Origin: Anthoceros angustus
Lineage: Eukaryota; Streptophyta; Anthocerotopsida; Anthocerotales; Anthocerotaceae
Length of the DNA stretch: 64,000 bases
Assembly: GCA_010909165.1 (NCBI GenBank)
Contig: MU008166.1
Span: 1,364,001-1,428,000, forward strand
Direction of reading: 5' to 3'
Part shown: positions 34,001 to 45,680 of the stretch, piece by piece
Layout: each line of letters begins with the position of its first letter
How positions within the stretch are numbered: the first letter of the stretch is position 1
Made by a program: the position numbers and the translations under genes
Notes under the pieces: generated by a model
What the model saw: the letters and a program-made list of their open reading frames with translations, nothing else
Databases searched by the model: none
Told to the model about the DNA's origin: nothing

Positions 34001-35407
34001 CAGGAACGAAATTACATTGCTAAGTAGGTTGCACCATCGTCACCTTGTCCGACTGGAAGGCTTCTGTGAAGAGGCGGACCTTCAGGTGAGCCTTCTTCTT
34101 TCTTCGCTATGCTTGTAAATCCGTTTCCAAGAGTTTGCAAATGATGTTCAATTCCTGATATAACTGGGCTTGCATGGTGCAGGTACTGGTGTATGAGTTC
34201 ATGAAGAAGGGCAACCTGCATTCCCATCTTCTCGGTAGGTCAATGTTTAGGGCTAATCGGCAGCAATGCTTGTGATACGGTCATGTGGTTCCTAACGTTT
34301 AGCTGTGACGCAGGCAAGATCACCAGTACACCCCTTCATTGGTACAAGAGGTTGGAGATCGCTGTTGGAGTTGCGCAAGGCCTAGAGTACCTCCATTCTT
34401 TTGCGGTACATGTGACTTGCTATCTGAAACAGCAAGGAGCCGGCACAAGGTTTCGAAAGTACGAAGCTTATCCAGTAATGTGTCCTTCTGTGTCGTGCAG
34501 GATCCTCCTGTAATCCACAGGGATGTGAAACCCAGCAATATCTTGCTGGATGATAACATGGTTGCCAAGCTTGCTGATTTTGGGATCTCTAAAGCAACGG
34601 CTGAGTTTGACACCCATGTTTCAACCAAGCCAGCTGGTACTGCAGGGTATGCTTTTCGACGCACTCCTATGAGGGCAAAGGTGTACCATCTGGAAGAAAT
34701 GCATGACGTGTGCGCTGTGTGTGGCAGGTATTTGGACCCTGAGTATTTCTTGAGGCGGCAGCTGACCACAGCTAGTGATGTGTATGCCTTTGGAGTGGTT
34801 ATGCTGGAGCTGGTGACTGGTCAGGAGGCGATTGATCATAAAAGACACGAAGAGTATAACCTGATTGAGTGGGTGAGTGGCAGATCGAGATCCTTTTGTT
34901 CGAATTTGGTCTCTCTGTCAGCATGATCTAACCTTACAACATGGTTCATTCGTTTGAACAGGTAAGGAAACGCTACAAAGCTGGTGGAATAGCCTCCATC
35001 ATCGACCCATTAATCGAGTATGAGTACTCAAAGGATGCTTACTGCGGCATGACTGAGCTTGCTCTTGCTTGCACCACATTCAACAAGGACGAAAGGCCAA
35101 ACATGAAGGTGCGTGTAGGTGATTGCCTCAAGTTTGACTTGGACCCCGAGGGAGTGAAAGGCCTTGGCCTGGTTTTTTTCCTCATGCTGGTGCATCTGCA
35201 TTGCAGACTGTACTGTCTACGTTGGAGCCACATTTGGCCATTCAGTCACTGTATGGGCCAAGCTCCCTAAGTGTGAAAGGGGAGAGGAAGGCAGTAGAAC
35301 CAGAACCCTCGCCCCAACCTCGTGGAGTTTACATCACCTTCGATTCCGAGTATCTCGACACCAGTATCCCGACAGAGGTACACAACAACATGAATTGGTG
35401 GGACTGA
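31013..35407 (+). CDS. Leucine-rich-repeat receptor-like protein kinase, apparently intact
   Basis: Start ATG at 31013: signal peptide [20 protein letters not shown]. Readable exons: 31013-31100, 31181-31310 (LRR N-cap, WENVTC), 31396-31575, 31684-31755, 31870-31944, 32037-32105, 32192-32263, 32362-32433, 32561-32632, 32729-32803 and 32908-32976. From exon 3 most exons are 69-75 bp, one LRR each, ending in a CT|GT-type donor. A further ectodomain exon starts at 33076 ([12 protein letters not shown]); its end and any exon before 33556 are uncertain. Exon 33556-33711 has the membrane span ([20 protein letters not shown]). Kinase exons: 33829-34085, 34183-34234, 34314-34405, 34501-34646, 34728-34872, 34962-35108, 35207-35407. 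Key residues are present: [30 protein letters not shown]. It is therefore an RD kinase, probably active at the plasma membrane. It resembles plant LRR-VIII/HPCA1-like receptors; the ligand is unknown. Confidence 0.85.
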
Positions 35408-35887
35408 CAACCGGGACCAAGATGATCTGAGGAGCCTTTTGCCTGAAGAACAAACCACGTTGACGGATTGTCATCTGGCGTGAGCGGAGGCCTGCCTGAA
35501 TGCATGCAAGTGCATCCGCTCAGGCATGACAAATTGACTCTGCCAGGAACCTGAATGACTGAGCTATTCCATTTGAAAATGGAATGTTTTAGGAAAGCTA
35601 TGCAAGGAGAGCTTTCAGCATTGTGACATGAGAGTTTCCTACCTTTCTTTGTCTGAGGCATGTACTCAGTCATGGGTGTATAGTGGTGTAAAGTTCATGG
35701 GCAGCTGCAGCACTGACAGCAGTGTCCCAGCCTGTGCTGGACATTTCTGTGAAGCTCTGCAGCCTGTGATCCTGCATTATGGCTGTAAGCGGACCCAGGG
35801 CTGTGTGATCATAAGCCCCAGATGCTTTGGTCCTGTATAATAACCTTCTGGGTGAACAATTATTGAGCACGTCACACTATCAAGTAT
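35408..35887 (+). other. 3' untranslated/flanking region of the receptor kinase
   Basis: No coding signal beyond the stop at 35405-35407. A second, indel-diverged copy lies at 36769-37240. Its end is set by the MULE insertion site. Confidence 0.5.
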
Positions 35888-35896
35888 CTCACTTAG

Positions 35897-36110
35897 GCCG
35901 TCGCCTATTCTTCACCTTTGCCGACAGACACTGCTTGAGCCTGGCCCCGCAGGGGTCTTTCTCTCTTACACACATCAAACCGGACCGAGGCCAGCCGCAC
36001 ACTGAACGCGCGCCGGGCAAGCACAGCTCTGGCATCTCCCTGCCTCACTCACTCGCCGGCTGCCCTACCTGTGACTGCCAATCTCCTGTGACTGAATATT
36101 AGTTTTAAAA
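35897..36110 (+). repeat. MULE left terminal inverted repeat (first copy)
   Basis: About 200 bp; the inverted match is at 40625-40877. A duplicate lies at 37250-37450. The right-hand repeat carries an extra internal copy of the CTCACCGCC..GCTGCCCTACC segment. Confidence 0.75.
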
Positions 36111-36605
36111 GGAACTTGAACGCGTTCCTCACGGGTGATTTTCCCGCCCTCAACACATTGGAAACCATGATTATATCGCTTTGCCTGTCCGGATGAGAAG
36201 CTCGCGAGACTTGGTGGTGCAGATCACCAGATGGTGCATTTGCTAAAGAAGCCTTGTCATCCGGGCACTCGAATGTGGGTAAAGAAAGTTCAGAACAAGT
36301 GCTTAGCCTTACATTCCAACTTGTCTGGGTGGTGGATTTCAGAGAAGGGGAAGGCCAAAGCGCTTAGGTTCCGACAAGTTCAGTGTCATTGGATTTCAAG
36401 GAAGCTCCAAGAACGTTATAAGGCCCACAAGTATATGAATGTGTGGTGTATCATTGTCAAGATGGGACCAACCGACCGCCGAGGTCAATGTTTGAACCTC
36501 CAGCCTGTGGATCCATCATCGAGGCCAAAGATGTCCTGCTCAAGAAGGGCGAAAGATCAAGAGGTGCCACCCAGCTTTATGCCACCATATTGCTGTGTGG
36601 CCCGA
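36111..36605 (+). pseudogene. MULE transposase N-terminal fragment (duplicate copy)
   Basis: Frameshifted translation includes NVWCIIVKMGPTDRRGQC and LYATILLCG, matching the copy at 37450-37970. It is cut off by the tandem-duplication junction at 36605, so it has no catalytic region. Confidence 0.6.
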
Positions 36606-36769
36606 GGTCCCTAAGTGTGAAAGGGGAGAGGAAGGCAGTAGAACCAGAACCCTCGCCCCAACCTCGTGGAGTTTACATCACCTTCGATTCCGAGTATCTC
36701 GACACCAGTATCCCGACAGAGGTACACAACAACATGAAATTGGTGACTGACAATCTGGGACCAAGATGA
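36606..36769 (+). pseudogene. Duplicated fragment of the last receptor-kinase exon
   Basis: Encodes [20 protein letters not shown] then [20 protein letters not shown], nearly identical to the intact gene. It ends NNMKLVTDNLGPR before its stop. The DNLGPR ending matches the upstream pseudogene, so this fragment keeps the older C-terminus. The intact gene ends NNMNWWD instead because of small indels. Confidence 0.8.
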
Positions 36770-37950
36770 TTCGAGGAGCCTTTTGCCTGAAGAACAAACC
36801 ACGTTGACGGGATTGTCATCTGGCGGAGCGGAGGCCTGCCTGAATGCATGCAAGCAGCATCCGCTCAGGGCATGACAAATTGGACTCTGCCAGGGAACCC
36901 GAATGACCGAGCTTGTCCACGGAAATGGGAATGTTTTAGGAAAGCTATGCAAGGAGAGCTTTCACATTGTGACATGAGAGTTTCCTACCTTTTCTTTGTC
37001 TGAGGCATGTACCAGTCATGGGTGTATAGTAGGTGGTAAAGTTTTGCGAGCTGCAGCACTGACAGCAGTGTCCTAGCCTGTGCTGGACATTTCTGTGAAG
37101 CCTGCAGTTTCGTGATCTTGCATTATGGCTGTAAGCGTGGACCTGGTGGCTGTGTGATTTTATAAGCTCCAGATGCTTTGGGTCTCGTATAATAACCTTT
37201 CTGGGTGAACAATTATTGAGCACGTCACACTATCAAGTATCTCACTTAGGCCGTCGCCTATTCTTCACCTTTGCCGACAGACCTCGACCGTTGAGCCCCG
37301 TCCGTGCGGCTCTCTCTCTCTTACACACATCAAACCGGACCGAGGCCAGCCTGCACACCAGCGCGCCCGGGCAAGCACAGGCGTTATCTCCCTGCCTCAC
37401 CGCCGCGCTGCCCTACCGTGTTGCTCAATCTCCTGGACTGAATATTAAGTGCGCTTAAAGGAACTTGCAGCGTTCACGGCTATGGGATTTCTCTCCACAT
37501 TGGAAACCATGACTATAGCTTTTGTCCGGATGAGAAGCTGCGAGACTTGGTGGTGCAGGCCACCGGATGGTGCATTGCTAAAGAAGCCTTGTCGTGGGCG
37601 CTGGCACTCATGAATGTGGGTGGAAAGTTCAGAACAAGTGCTTAGGGCCTACATTCCAACTTGTCGGTGGTGGATTTCGTAGAAGGGGAAGCACAAAGCG
37701 CTAGGTTCCCGACAAAGTTCAGCAAGCTGTATCATTGGATTTCGAAGGAAGCTCCCAAGAACGTTATAAGGCCCACACAGGTATATGAATGTGTGGTGTA
37801 TCATTGTCAGTATGGACCAACTGACCGTCGAGGTCAATGTGTTGAACCCTCCAGCTTTGTGGATCCATCACTGAGGCCAAAGACAGTCCGCTCAAGAAGG
37901 GCCGACATCAAGAGAGGTGCCAATTCCGGTTTATGCCACCATATTGCTCG
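36606..37950 (+). repeat. Tandem duplication unit 2
   Basis: Second copy of 35265-36605. It ends at about CCGAGGTCATGAGC, after which the transposase continues. The joint in unit 1 reads CCGAGGTC|CCTAAGTG. Confidence 0.85.
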
Positions 37951-39811
37951 GTGGCCGAGGTCATGAGCTGAGTCGTCACGGTTTCTGTGATGCAACGGGT
38001 GAGTACTGTCACGGTGATCTAATGCCTGGTACTCAACCTCATCCTGCCAGGCTCGCTGCTTTTTTATCTGATGCCAAACGACGCTGGGTCATTCATAAAT
38101 TGTTGTGCAAGTTGACGAAAATGCAAATCATGGTTGATCACGAAGAGGAAGTTCATGCCAAACGACGAGCAGATCCAACCTACAAGTTTACAAGGGATGA
38201 TTACCTGAGTCCCAAGGATGTTCAGAATATGGAGACAGTGAAGTCTCGAACCTATGAACTTCATGTGCAAGATCATGGTGTGTATATGGATAGACCTTCA
38301 CACTAACTTAGTTTTCTACCTTGACAGATGCCTCTTCCTTATGCTGCGACACTTTCATTCTTGGTGTCGAGACCGCTTATGCTAGAAATGTTGGTAAAGT
38401 GGGGTCATAACTCTATTGTGGCTATGGATGCAACATTCGGTCTCAATAAATGGCGATTTGATTAGTCTCTTGGTATTTGATAACCACATGAATGGCTTGC
38501 CCGTTGCTTGGGTGATATGCAAGAGATGCCGATCGCAAGTATAGCAAGATGGCTACAAGTGCTGCGAGATAAGGCACGTGAGGTTGCTCCCATGTGGCAA
38601 CCAAATGCATTTTGGTGGACGGCGCCAAGCGAAATAAATGCAATCAAGGAGACTTTTGGTCCGTACATGTTAGTCTTCTTGTGCCTTTGGCATGTGCGGA
38701 GAGCGTGGTTGAGAAATCTCTTACGAAGGTCAAAAATGCAGCAGAAGATCGGACATCATGCATTGGGAGATAATGTACATGGAAGGGTGTCCACTCATTT
38801 CGGAGGCAAGAGCAAGAGAGAAGCTCGAATCCTTGTATACTCGATGAGAGTGTGTACCTACATTCATCACCTACTTCAAGCGGTGGGAAGAATTATTCAT
38901 ATGTGGTTAAATCGGTGAGAAGCTTCCTCATGCGTCAAGGCGCAATAGTTCAATTGAGGCATACCATTTGCACTTGAAAGTAAGAGCATCACACCAAGCG
39001 GTTACTTGGTCGCAGTGGGTGGCTTTTACGTACTAGTGGATGAAGTCAAGTACACTTGTATCATCAGAATGCAAGAAGGCGAGCTTTGTGAGAAATAGCA
39101 AGTTAGAATGAATGATAGAACACTCGTTGCTAAAGCTACGAAGATCCCAGTTCACAAGTCATCATTCCTGCAGTTCGCATAACGTTGCTTATGTATTTTC
39201 GTAAAGCCACATGCCCATACATTGTCACCAATGCCTGTTGGGCTACGTATCGTGCCCTTGGGCTGCACAAGGAATGTAGCATCAAGTTAAAGTCTTGATG
39301 TTGTCCGCAATTGGTGCCAACATGCTCTTGTGGCTGCCTTGATCCAAAGGAAGACTATACCTTTTCTTCCTTTGGATATTGGAAATCACATATTTCCTAA
39401 AGACATTGTGGCAACGGGCCACAATTTGAAGAGGGGATCATGTAGGAGGTGAAGAGCACAGGATGAACTTGCGGTGGAGTCGGGCCACGAACCATGGTGG
39501 GCTCACAAAGGAGTTCAAGACAATTTGCAGATGTTGTAAAGGCTCATGCGATCATGAAACGAGAACCACTCTTGTGTGAGCACGCATGTGGGGTCATGGG
39601 ATTGCTAGTTGAACTTGGAGGAAAGGAGGCTAGAATGGAGCGCTTGTCCTCTACACCTCACCTTGTCATGCGGGGAGGCGATACATCATTGAGAGAAACG
39701 TCCATTCTTGACAGAATCAAGAAAAAGCGGCGGTCGAATTGTCTTAGGAGAATGTACCTCCAACATGCGGGACACGACACACGGAAGAAAAAGACCTTCA
39801 CCCAGCCTTAG
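37450..39811 (+). pseudogene. MULE-type transposase, frameshifted
   Basis: Conceptual translation across frames shows an N-terminal DNA-binding-like part (VYECVVYHCQYGPTDRRGQC). A linker follows (38030-38306: RRADPTYKFTRDDYLSPKDV). The catalytic region has GHNSIVAMDATFGLNKW at about 38403-38452 (first Asp at 38427-38429). Next comes NAF(L)VDxAPSEINAIKETFG at about 38605-38660 (second Asp), then FLCLWHVRRAWLRNLL at about 38674-38721. This D...D...LCxWHxxRAW layout is that of MULE transposases. A basic C-terminal stretch lies at 39494-39811. At least three frameshifts are present, so this copy is not functional as read. Confidence 0.7.
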
Positions 39812-40620
39812 GTAGAGACAAATTACGGTAGGTGTAAACTTGTACACAAGTGGGTGCATCTCATTCACTAGCTTGATATATCTCTAGAACTAGTGGGGCA
39901 ACTTCATCGCACCCATAAATCCCAATGTGAATCCAAGTGCAAACGTGTTCGAATTCATCACTGTAGCTACAAATACATTCTCCCTTTGTTGCATCAACCA
40001 TTGGTGTAGCTCGGACTTGTATGCAATTCTATCACATCCGTTGGTGTAGTGGTGTGGTTGGATTCTACAGGCATGTCATGGAATAATTGTCGGCGACCAA
40101 TGGCATCACATCCACCCTTATAAACAATTGCCTCCCGTTTTTGGGATGGACAATCTGAACTTGCAGCAAAATCTCCGTCCCACCAATTGATCAAGGAGTA
40201 GCTTGACCGCTCACCTCCAACGGACTATATTCGATGAGGCCGGTGAAGAAGTCTTGTGCGAATCAAAAGCAACCACCGTGTCTCTACGTGCCATCCCCAC
40301 TATCAACCGGCGAAATAGCGCTTCCTTGTTGCAGTTGCAAACCACGGTGACGCATGCGCCCTACTTTGTGGCAACTTGCACAACCCTCGTGATAGCACAA
40401 AGTCATCAGCACGCATGATACCACCACTGGCCGTCGCTCCGGCAAATTGTAGCTCATCCCGGCATTCCTTGCGCAATTAGATCGACTACAATGGCGGTCT
40501 TGTGAAGAACATCATGCCGACGAGCGAACCTCCTCGGTGACTGCGAAGAACCTCCTCGGTGACGAAAGAACCTCCTCGTGACAATAAAAAATATTTATGA
40601 GGACATTGAGCATCGTTGTG
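39812..40620. other. MULE 3' interior, no gene seen
   Basis: No recognisable coding sequence. A short tandem repeat of GAACCTCCTCGGTGAC lies at about 40526-40580, near the right terminal repeat. Confidence 0.4.
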
Positions 40621-40624
40621 GGCG

Positions 40625-40877
40625 ATCCGCGGAATTGAGCGGTCAGGTAGGGCAGCCCGGCGGTGAGGCGGGCGGGAGATAACCGGGCTGCTTGCACGGT
40701 AGGGCAGCGGCGCTGGCGGTGAGGCAGTATGGAGATAACTGGGCGTGCTTGCCTGCGGCGTGTAAAGTGGCCTCGGTCCGGCTTTGATGTGTGTAAGAGA
40801 GAGAGAGCCGCACTTGACGGGCTCAATCTCGAGGTCTCAGTGCCCTTGCCATCAATCGTCAGGAAGAATGGCACGGC
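40625..40877 (-). repeat. MULE right terminal inverted repeat
   Basis: Inverted match to 35897-36110 and 37250-37450, with one internal duplicated segment. It is followed by the target duplication CTCACTTAG at 40878-40886. Confidence 0.8.
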
Positions 40878-42020
40878 CTCACTTAGAAGCAGCAGCGAGG
40901 ATTTAATGCTACCGGTGAAGGGGCACGCCTTTGCCCTCCCCTTCTCCTCGTCCTACACCCCTCACGAGGCAATAATAAATAATCAGTACACATAGCCTTT
41001 ACGGCCTGGGGGGTGGCTGAGAACACGCTTAGAAAGCAGTATAACACTTCCGATGTAGGTTACCTCCATTGTAAAACTGCAAGTTGTACCGCCCAAAGGC
41101 GCCCCACAAAGCACCATGGATTACGGGCACAAACTCCATGAGGTCTTCTCTTCTTACAGCCCTTCTCCTAGGGCTGGTTCTGCATCTCTGCCTTCTCTCT
41201 TGATTCTGCCTGCAAACATTGCTGCTGAGAATGGAGTGCACTCGAGGTCGAGACCTCGAAAGTAGCACTCACAGTGAGTCATGTTGATTGGCCCAGCCAG
41301 CATAAGAATGTAAGATGGAAACTTCCGCTCGGGTCAAGGCAAATTCCCGTTGGTCCAAAAATCAGATGGGGGATACACCACCTTTGTTTCACAGGACTCG
41401 GATATACATGGGCATAAAGGAGGGCTCACAAAGAAAAAATACGTGAGCCGATGCGTGCTGCCCGAGGATGAAGGAGCATGTAAATCGCCACAACCCTCCT
41501 CGGCTCGACCCACTCTAGACGATCCCCTCCATCCGTGACCTGCCTCCACTGGTCATGTATACCACTCCCTTGCCCACTTGGTTGTGCTTCAACACTTGGT
41601 TCTGCCACCTAAGCTACCTTCTAGGGCACTGACTCTTGACCCAGGAAATTAATGGCGGTCGACTACCATTGTCGTGACATGCCTCCTTGTGCTTGTCCAG
41701 AGGGAGCAGCTCTTCATTCAACAGTTTGCTTTGGGCCGAACTGCTTTCAGTCTAACGGGCCTTCTTCCTCCTCTCATCCTACATTCCTCGCCTCTTGCCC
41801 GGAGGCCAGCCTGCGGTTCGCAATAATGCCCAAACCTGGAAGTGCTGCCTTGGTCCTGAGTCGCTTTTCCAGTAACCCGATTCTTGCGCCTTTTATTTGA
41901 CAAAGCAATGTGGTTCTGAGTGTGGGCAATGGCCTGCCTTTTGAACTTTTGAAGTCCTTGAAATAATCGGTTCCGAATTTTCCCATTGCTACGGAGAATG
42001 GCTGGCTTACCACCTTCAAA

Positions 42021-42500
42021 TTTTGTTCTTACTCTTGCTCTTGCTTTGTCTTGCTCTGCTTGCTTACACTTTCTGTTTACTCTTGCTTTCCCGCTTCTTG
42101 CTCTTGCTCTTGCTCTTGCTTCTTGCTGCTCTGCTCACTCTTGCTCTTGCTCTTGCTCTGCTCTTGCCTTGCTCTTGCTCTGCTCTTGCTCTTCTTGCTC
42201 TTGCTCTTGCTCTTGCCCTTGCCTTGCTCTTGCCTCTTGCTCTGCTCCTTGCTCTTGCTCTGCCCTTGCTCTTGCTCCGCTCTTGCTCTTGCTCTTGCCT
42301 TGCCTCAGCCTTGCTCTTGCCTTGCCTTGCCCTTGCCTCGCCTCCTGTCTCTTGCTCTCGCCTCCTTGCTCTTGCCTCTTGCTGCCTTGCCTTGCTCTTG
42401 GCTCTTACTCTTGCCTTGCTCTTGCCTGCCTTGCTCTTGCTCTTGCTCTTGCTCTTGCTCTTGCTCTTGCTCTTGCTCTTGCTCTTGCTCTTGCCCCCTT
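42021..42500 (+). repeat. CTCTTG hexanucleotide array, interrupted (copy A)
   Basis: Mostly CTCTTG units with CTTGC, CTG and GCC interruptions. Readings as (Leu-Ala)n, (Cys-Ser)n or (Lys-Ser)n are products of the repeat. Confidence 0.95.
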
Positions 42501-42884
42501 GCTCGAAAGTCTCCTCTCCCACATCACACACCCAGCTAACAACTGTGTTAATCAATCGAACTCCCGATCGATTCACTAGCTCACATTCGACAGCCCAGGA
42601 CTCTAGATCAAACAAATTGTTCTATCCATCGCTAAAAAAATAGTTTGTGTTTTAGATCTAAGCTCAACTCTCAAGCAATAAGTGGCTAAAATTCTAGATC
42701 TTAATTAGTAGTCTATCCCAAAACCTTAAACTATATTTGACTCTATCATCTATTCAAAAACTCTAGAGGTTAATTTTCGCCCCAAAAACTTCCTCTAGCT
42801 TCTTCCTTCCCAAGTTTTTTTTGAGTGGAGGCAAACCTCGTGTCTCGAATGTTCATAAAGGAGAAAGATCAATGGTTTGATTTT

Positions 42885-43010
42885 ATTATAGAAAAATTAG
42901 TGAAAAGTATTTGCCATAGAAAAATTAGTGAAAGCCCTATTTGCCATAGAAAAATTAGTGAAAAGCCATATTGCCAGAAAATTAGTGAAAAGTCAGATTT
43001 GCCACAACAC
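42885..43010 (+). repeat. 31-bp minisatellite (copy A)
   Basis: About four copies of a 31-bp unit starting AAAAGCCGTATTTGCCATAG and ending AAAAATTAGTG, with small deletions. Confidence 0.9.
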
Positions 43011-43937
43011 TAGAGTGAGATAAATCAGTAAAATTGGTATTTGCCATACTCCGCCACCCCTCAGCCAAACTATGAGCTGTCTTCTCTTCTTGCGCTCCTT
43101 CTCCTAGGCTGGTTCTGCTGCATCTCTCGTCTTCTCTTGATTCTGTCTTGCAAACATTGCTGTTTGAGAATGAGTGCACTCTCTGAGGTCGAGGACCCTC
43201 GAGTGCGAGCACTCTGTGAGTCATGTTGATTGGCCCAAAACAGCATAAGAACAGAAGAAGATGGAAACTTCTGCTCGAAGGCTGAAGGCAAGGATTCCCG
43301 TTGGTCCAAAAATCAGCATAGGGGATACACCACCTCCAGTTTGTTTCACGGACTCGGATATAGAGGGGGCTCACAAAGAAAAAATACCGGGGCGATGCGT
43401 TATCGTTGCAGGATGAAGGGGAGCATGAAGTCGCCACAACTCCTCCAGCTCGACCCACTCTAGGCATCCCCTCCATCCGGACACTCCAGGCGCTGCTGCA
43501 CCATCGCGGCGGCCCACTTGGTTGTGCTTCAACACTTGGTTCTGACCGGGCTACTCCTTCTAGGGCACCGTGCAGCCCGTGGCAAGAAGCGCCCGATCAT
43601 TTGTCGCACTGCCTCCTTGTGCTTGTCCGGGAGGCAGCTCATTCACAGTTTGCTTTGCTAACTCGAGGTCTAACGCACTTCTTCCTCCTCATCACATCTC
43701 ATTCCTCGTCTTCGTTCGGGAGTGGAGCCTAGCACTGTGGGTTCAATAATTCCAATAAACACAGGAAGGGCCTTGTCTTGAGGCCGTCGTTTTCCAGATT
43801 CTTGCGGCTTTATTTGATGAAAGCAATGTGGTTGAGTGTGGGCAATAGCTCATCTTAACTTTTGAAGTCGAGGTATTGGCTTGGTTCCATAAATTTTCCC
43901 GTCCTGAGAATGGGTGGCTTACCACCACCTTGCTCTT

Positions 43938-44425
43938 ACTCTTGCTTGCTCTTGCTCTTGCTCTTGCTCTTGCTCTTGCTCTTGCTCTTGCTCTTGCTCT
44001 TGCTCTTGCTCTTGCTCTTGCTCTTGCTCTTGCTCTTGCTCTTGCTCTTGCTCTTGCTCTTGCTCTTGCTCTTACTCTTGCTCCTCTTGCTCTTGCCTGC
44101 TCTTGCTCTTGCTCTTGCTCTTGCTCTTGCTCTTGCTCTTGCTCTTGCTCTTGCTCTTGCTCTTGCTCTTGCTCTTGCTCTTGCTCTTGCTCTTGCTCTT
44201 GCTCTTGCTCTTGCTCTTGCTCTTGCTCTTGCTCTTGCTCTTACTCTCTTGCTCTTGCTCTTGCTCTTGCTCTTGCTCTTGCTCTTGCTCTTGCTCTTGC
44301 TCTTGCTCTTGCTCTTGCTCTTGCTCTTGCTCTTGCTCTTGCTCTTGCTCTTGCTCTTGCTCTTGCTCTTGCTCTTGCTCTTGCTCTTGCTCTTGCTCTT
44401 GCTCTTGCTCTTGCCCTTGCTCAAA
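43938..44425 (+). repeat. CTCTTG hexanucleotide array, nearly pure (copy B)
   Basis: About 80 CTCTTG units with only four or so interruptions (CTTACT, CTCCTC, CTGCCT). Very long open frames in several phases are artefacts of the 6-bp period. Confidence 0.97.
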
Positions 44426-44784
44426 AGTCTCCTCTTCACATCACACACCCAAACAACGTGGTTAATCAATCAACTCCCGTCGATTCACCGGCTCACATTC
44501 GACAAGACTCTAGATCAAACAAATTGTTCCATCCGGGCCCACTCAAAATAGTTTCGGTGTTTTAGATCTAAGCCCGCAACTCTCAAGCTTAAGGCTAAAA
44601 TTCTAGATCTTAATTAGTAGTCTATCCCAAAAACCTTAAACTATATTTGACTCTATCAACCTATTCAAAAACTCTAGAGGTTAATTACGGTCCCCAAAAA
44701 CTTCCTCTAGCTTCTTCCTTCCCAAGTTTTTTGAGTGGAGGCAAACCTCCGTGTCTGAATGTTCACAGTGAGAAAGATCAATGA

Positions 44785-44925
44785 AAAGCGGTATTTGCCA
44801 TAGAAAAATTAGTGAAAAGCCGTATTTGCCATAGAAAAATTAGTGAAAAGCCGTATTTGCCATAGAAAAATTAGTGAAAAGCCATATTTGCCATAGAAAA
44901 ATTAGTGAAAAGCCGTATTTGCCAC
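44785..44925 (+). repeat. 31-bp minisatellite (copy B)
   Basis: Four to five highly regular copies of the same 31-bp unit; this is the best copy for defining the consensus. Confidence 0.92.
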
Positions 44926-45198
44926 AACACTAGAGTGAGATAAATCAGTAAAAATTGGTATTTGCCATACTGCCACCCCTTGGCCAAACTATGTGCCAAC
45001 AATCTTTTACCTAGGCATGTTATACATTCAAAGCTCTTGTTCCTCGACCATAGGAAACTCCACTTTCTTTACCTTCAAGGTCATATGAGGTTAAGAGTGT
45101 GGGCAATGGCCTGCCTTTTGAACTTTTGAAGTCCTTGAAATAAATCGGTTCCGAATTTTCCCATTGCTACGGAGAATGGCTGGCTTACCACCTTCAAA

Positions 45199-45680
45199 TT
45201 TTGTTCTTACTCTTGCTCTTGCTTTGTCTTGCTCTGCTTGCTTACACTTTCTGTTTACTCTTGCTTTCCCGCTTCTTGCTCTTGCTCTTGCTCTTGCTTC
45301 TTGCTGCTCTGCTCACTCTTGCTCTTGCTCTTGCTCTGCTCTTGCCTTGCTCTTGCTCTGCTCTTGCTCTTCTTGCTCTTGCTCTTGCTCTTGCCCTTGC
45401 CTTGCTCTTGCCTCTTGCTCTGCTCCTTGCTCTTGCTCTGCCCTTGCTCTTGCTCCGCTCTTGCTCTTGCTCTTGCCTTGCCTCAGCCTTGCTCTTGCCT
45501 TGCCTTGCCCTTGCCTCGCCTCCTGTCTCTTGCTCTCGCCTCCTTGCTCTTGCCTCTTGCTGCCTTGCCTTGCTCTTGGCTCTTACTCTTGCCTTGCTCT
45601 TGCCTGCCTTGCTCTTGCTCTTGCTCTTGCTCTTGCTCTTGCTCTTGCTCTTGCTCTTGCTCTTGCTCTTGCCCCCTTGC
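45199..45680 (+). repeat. CTCTTG array, interrupted (copy C, same as copy A)
   Basis: Matches 42021-42500 including the positions of every interruption I compared. Confidence 0.93.

Larger units (their letters stand above)
35265..36605 (+). repeat. Tandem duplication unit 1 across the kinase 3' end and MULE left end
   Basis: Begins within the last kinase exon (CCTAAGTGTGAAAGGGGAGA) and runs through the 3' flank, the MULE left terminal repeat and the transposase N-terminal segment. The sequence then restarts at 36606. Unit length about 1.34 kb. The copies differ by frequent short indels. Confidence 0.9.
35897..40877 (+). mobile_element. MULE (Mutator-like) transposon with 9-bp target duplication
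   Basis: CTCACTTAG occurs directly at 35888-35896 and 40878-40886. The sequences just inside are inverted repeats (GCCGTCGCC... on the left, ...GGCACGGC on the right). The terminal repeats extend for about 200 bp and share CTCTCTCTCTTACACACATC and GGACCGAGGCCA. A 9-bp duplication and long TIRs are the hallmarks of Mutator-like elements. Because of the tandem duplication, a second left end with the same CTCACTTAG flank sits at 37241-37249. The element as first inserted would be 37250-40877 (about 3.6 kb). Confidence 0.8.

Noticed and set aside
43938-44925. CRISPR-like array (regular repeats with spacers)
   Set aside because: The hexamer array has no spacers, and the 31-bp minisatellite units abut directly. 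The context is eukaryotic.
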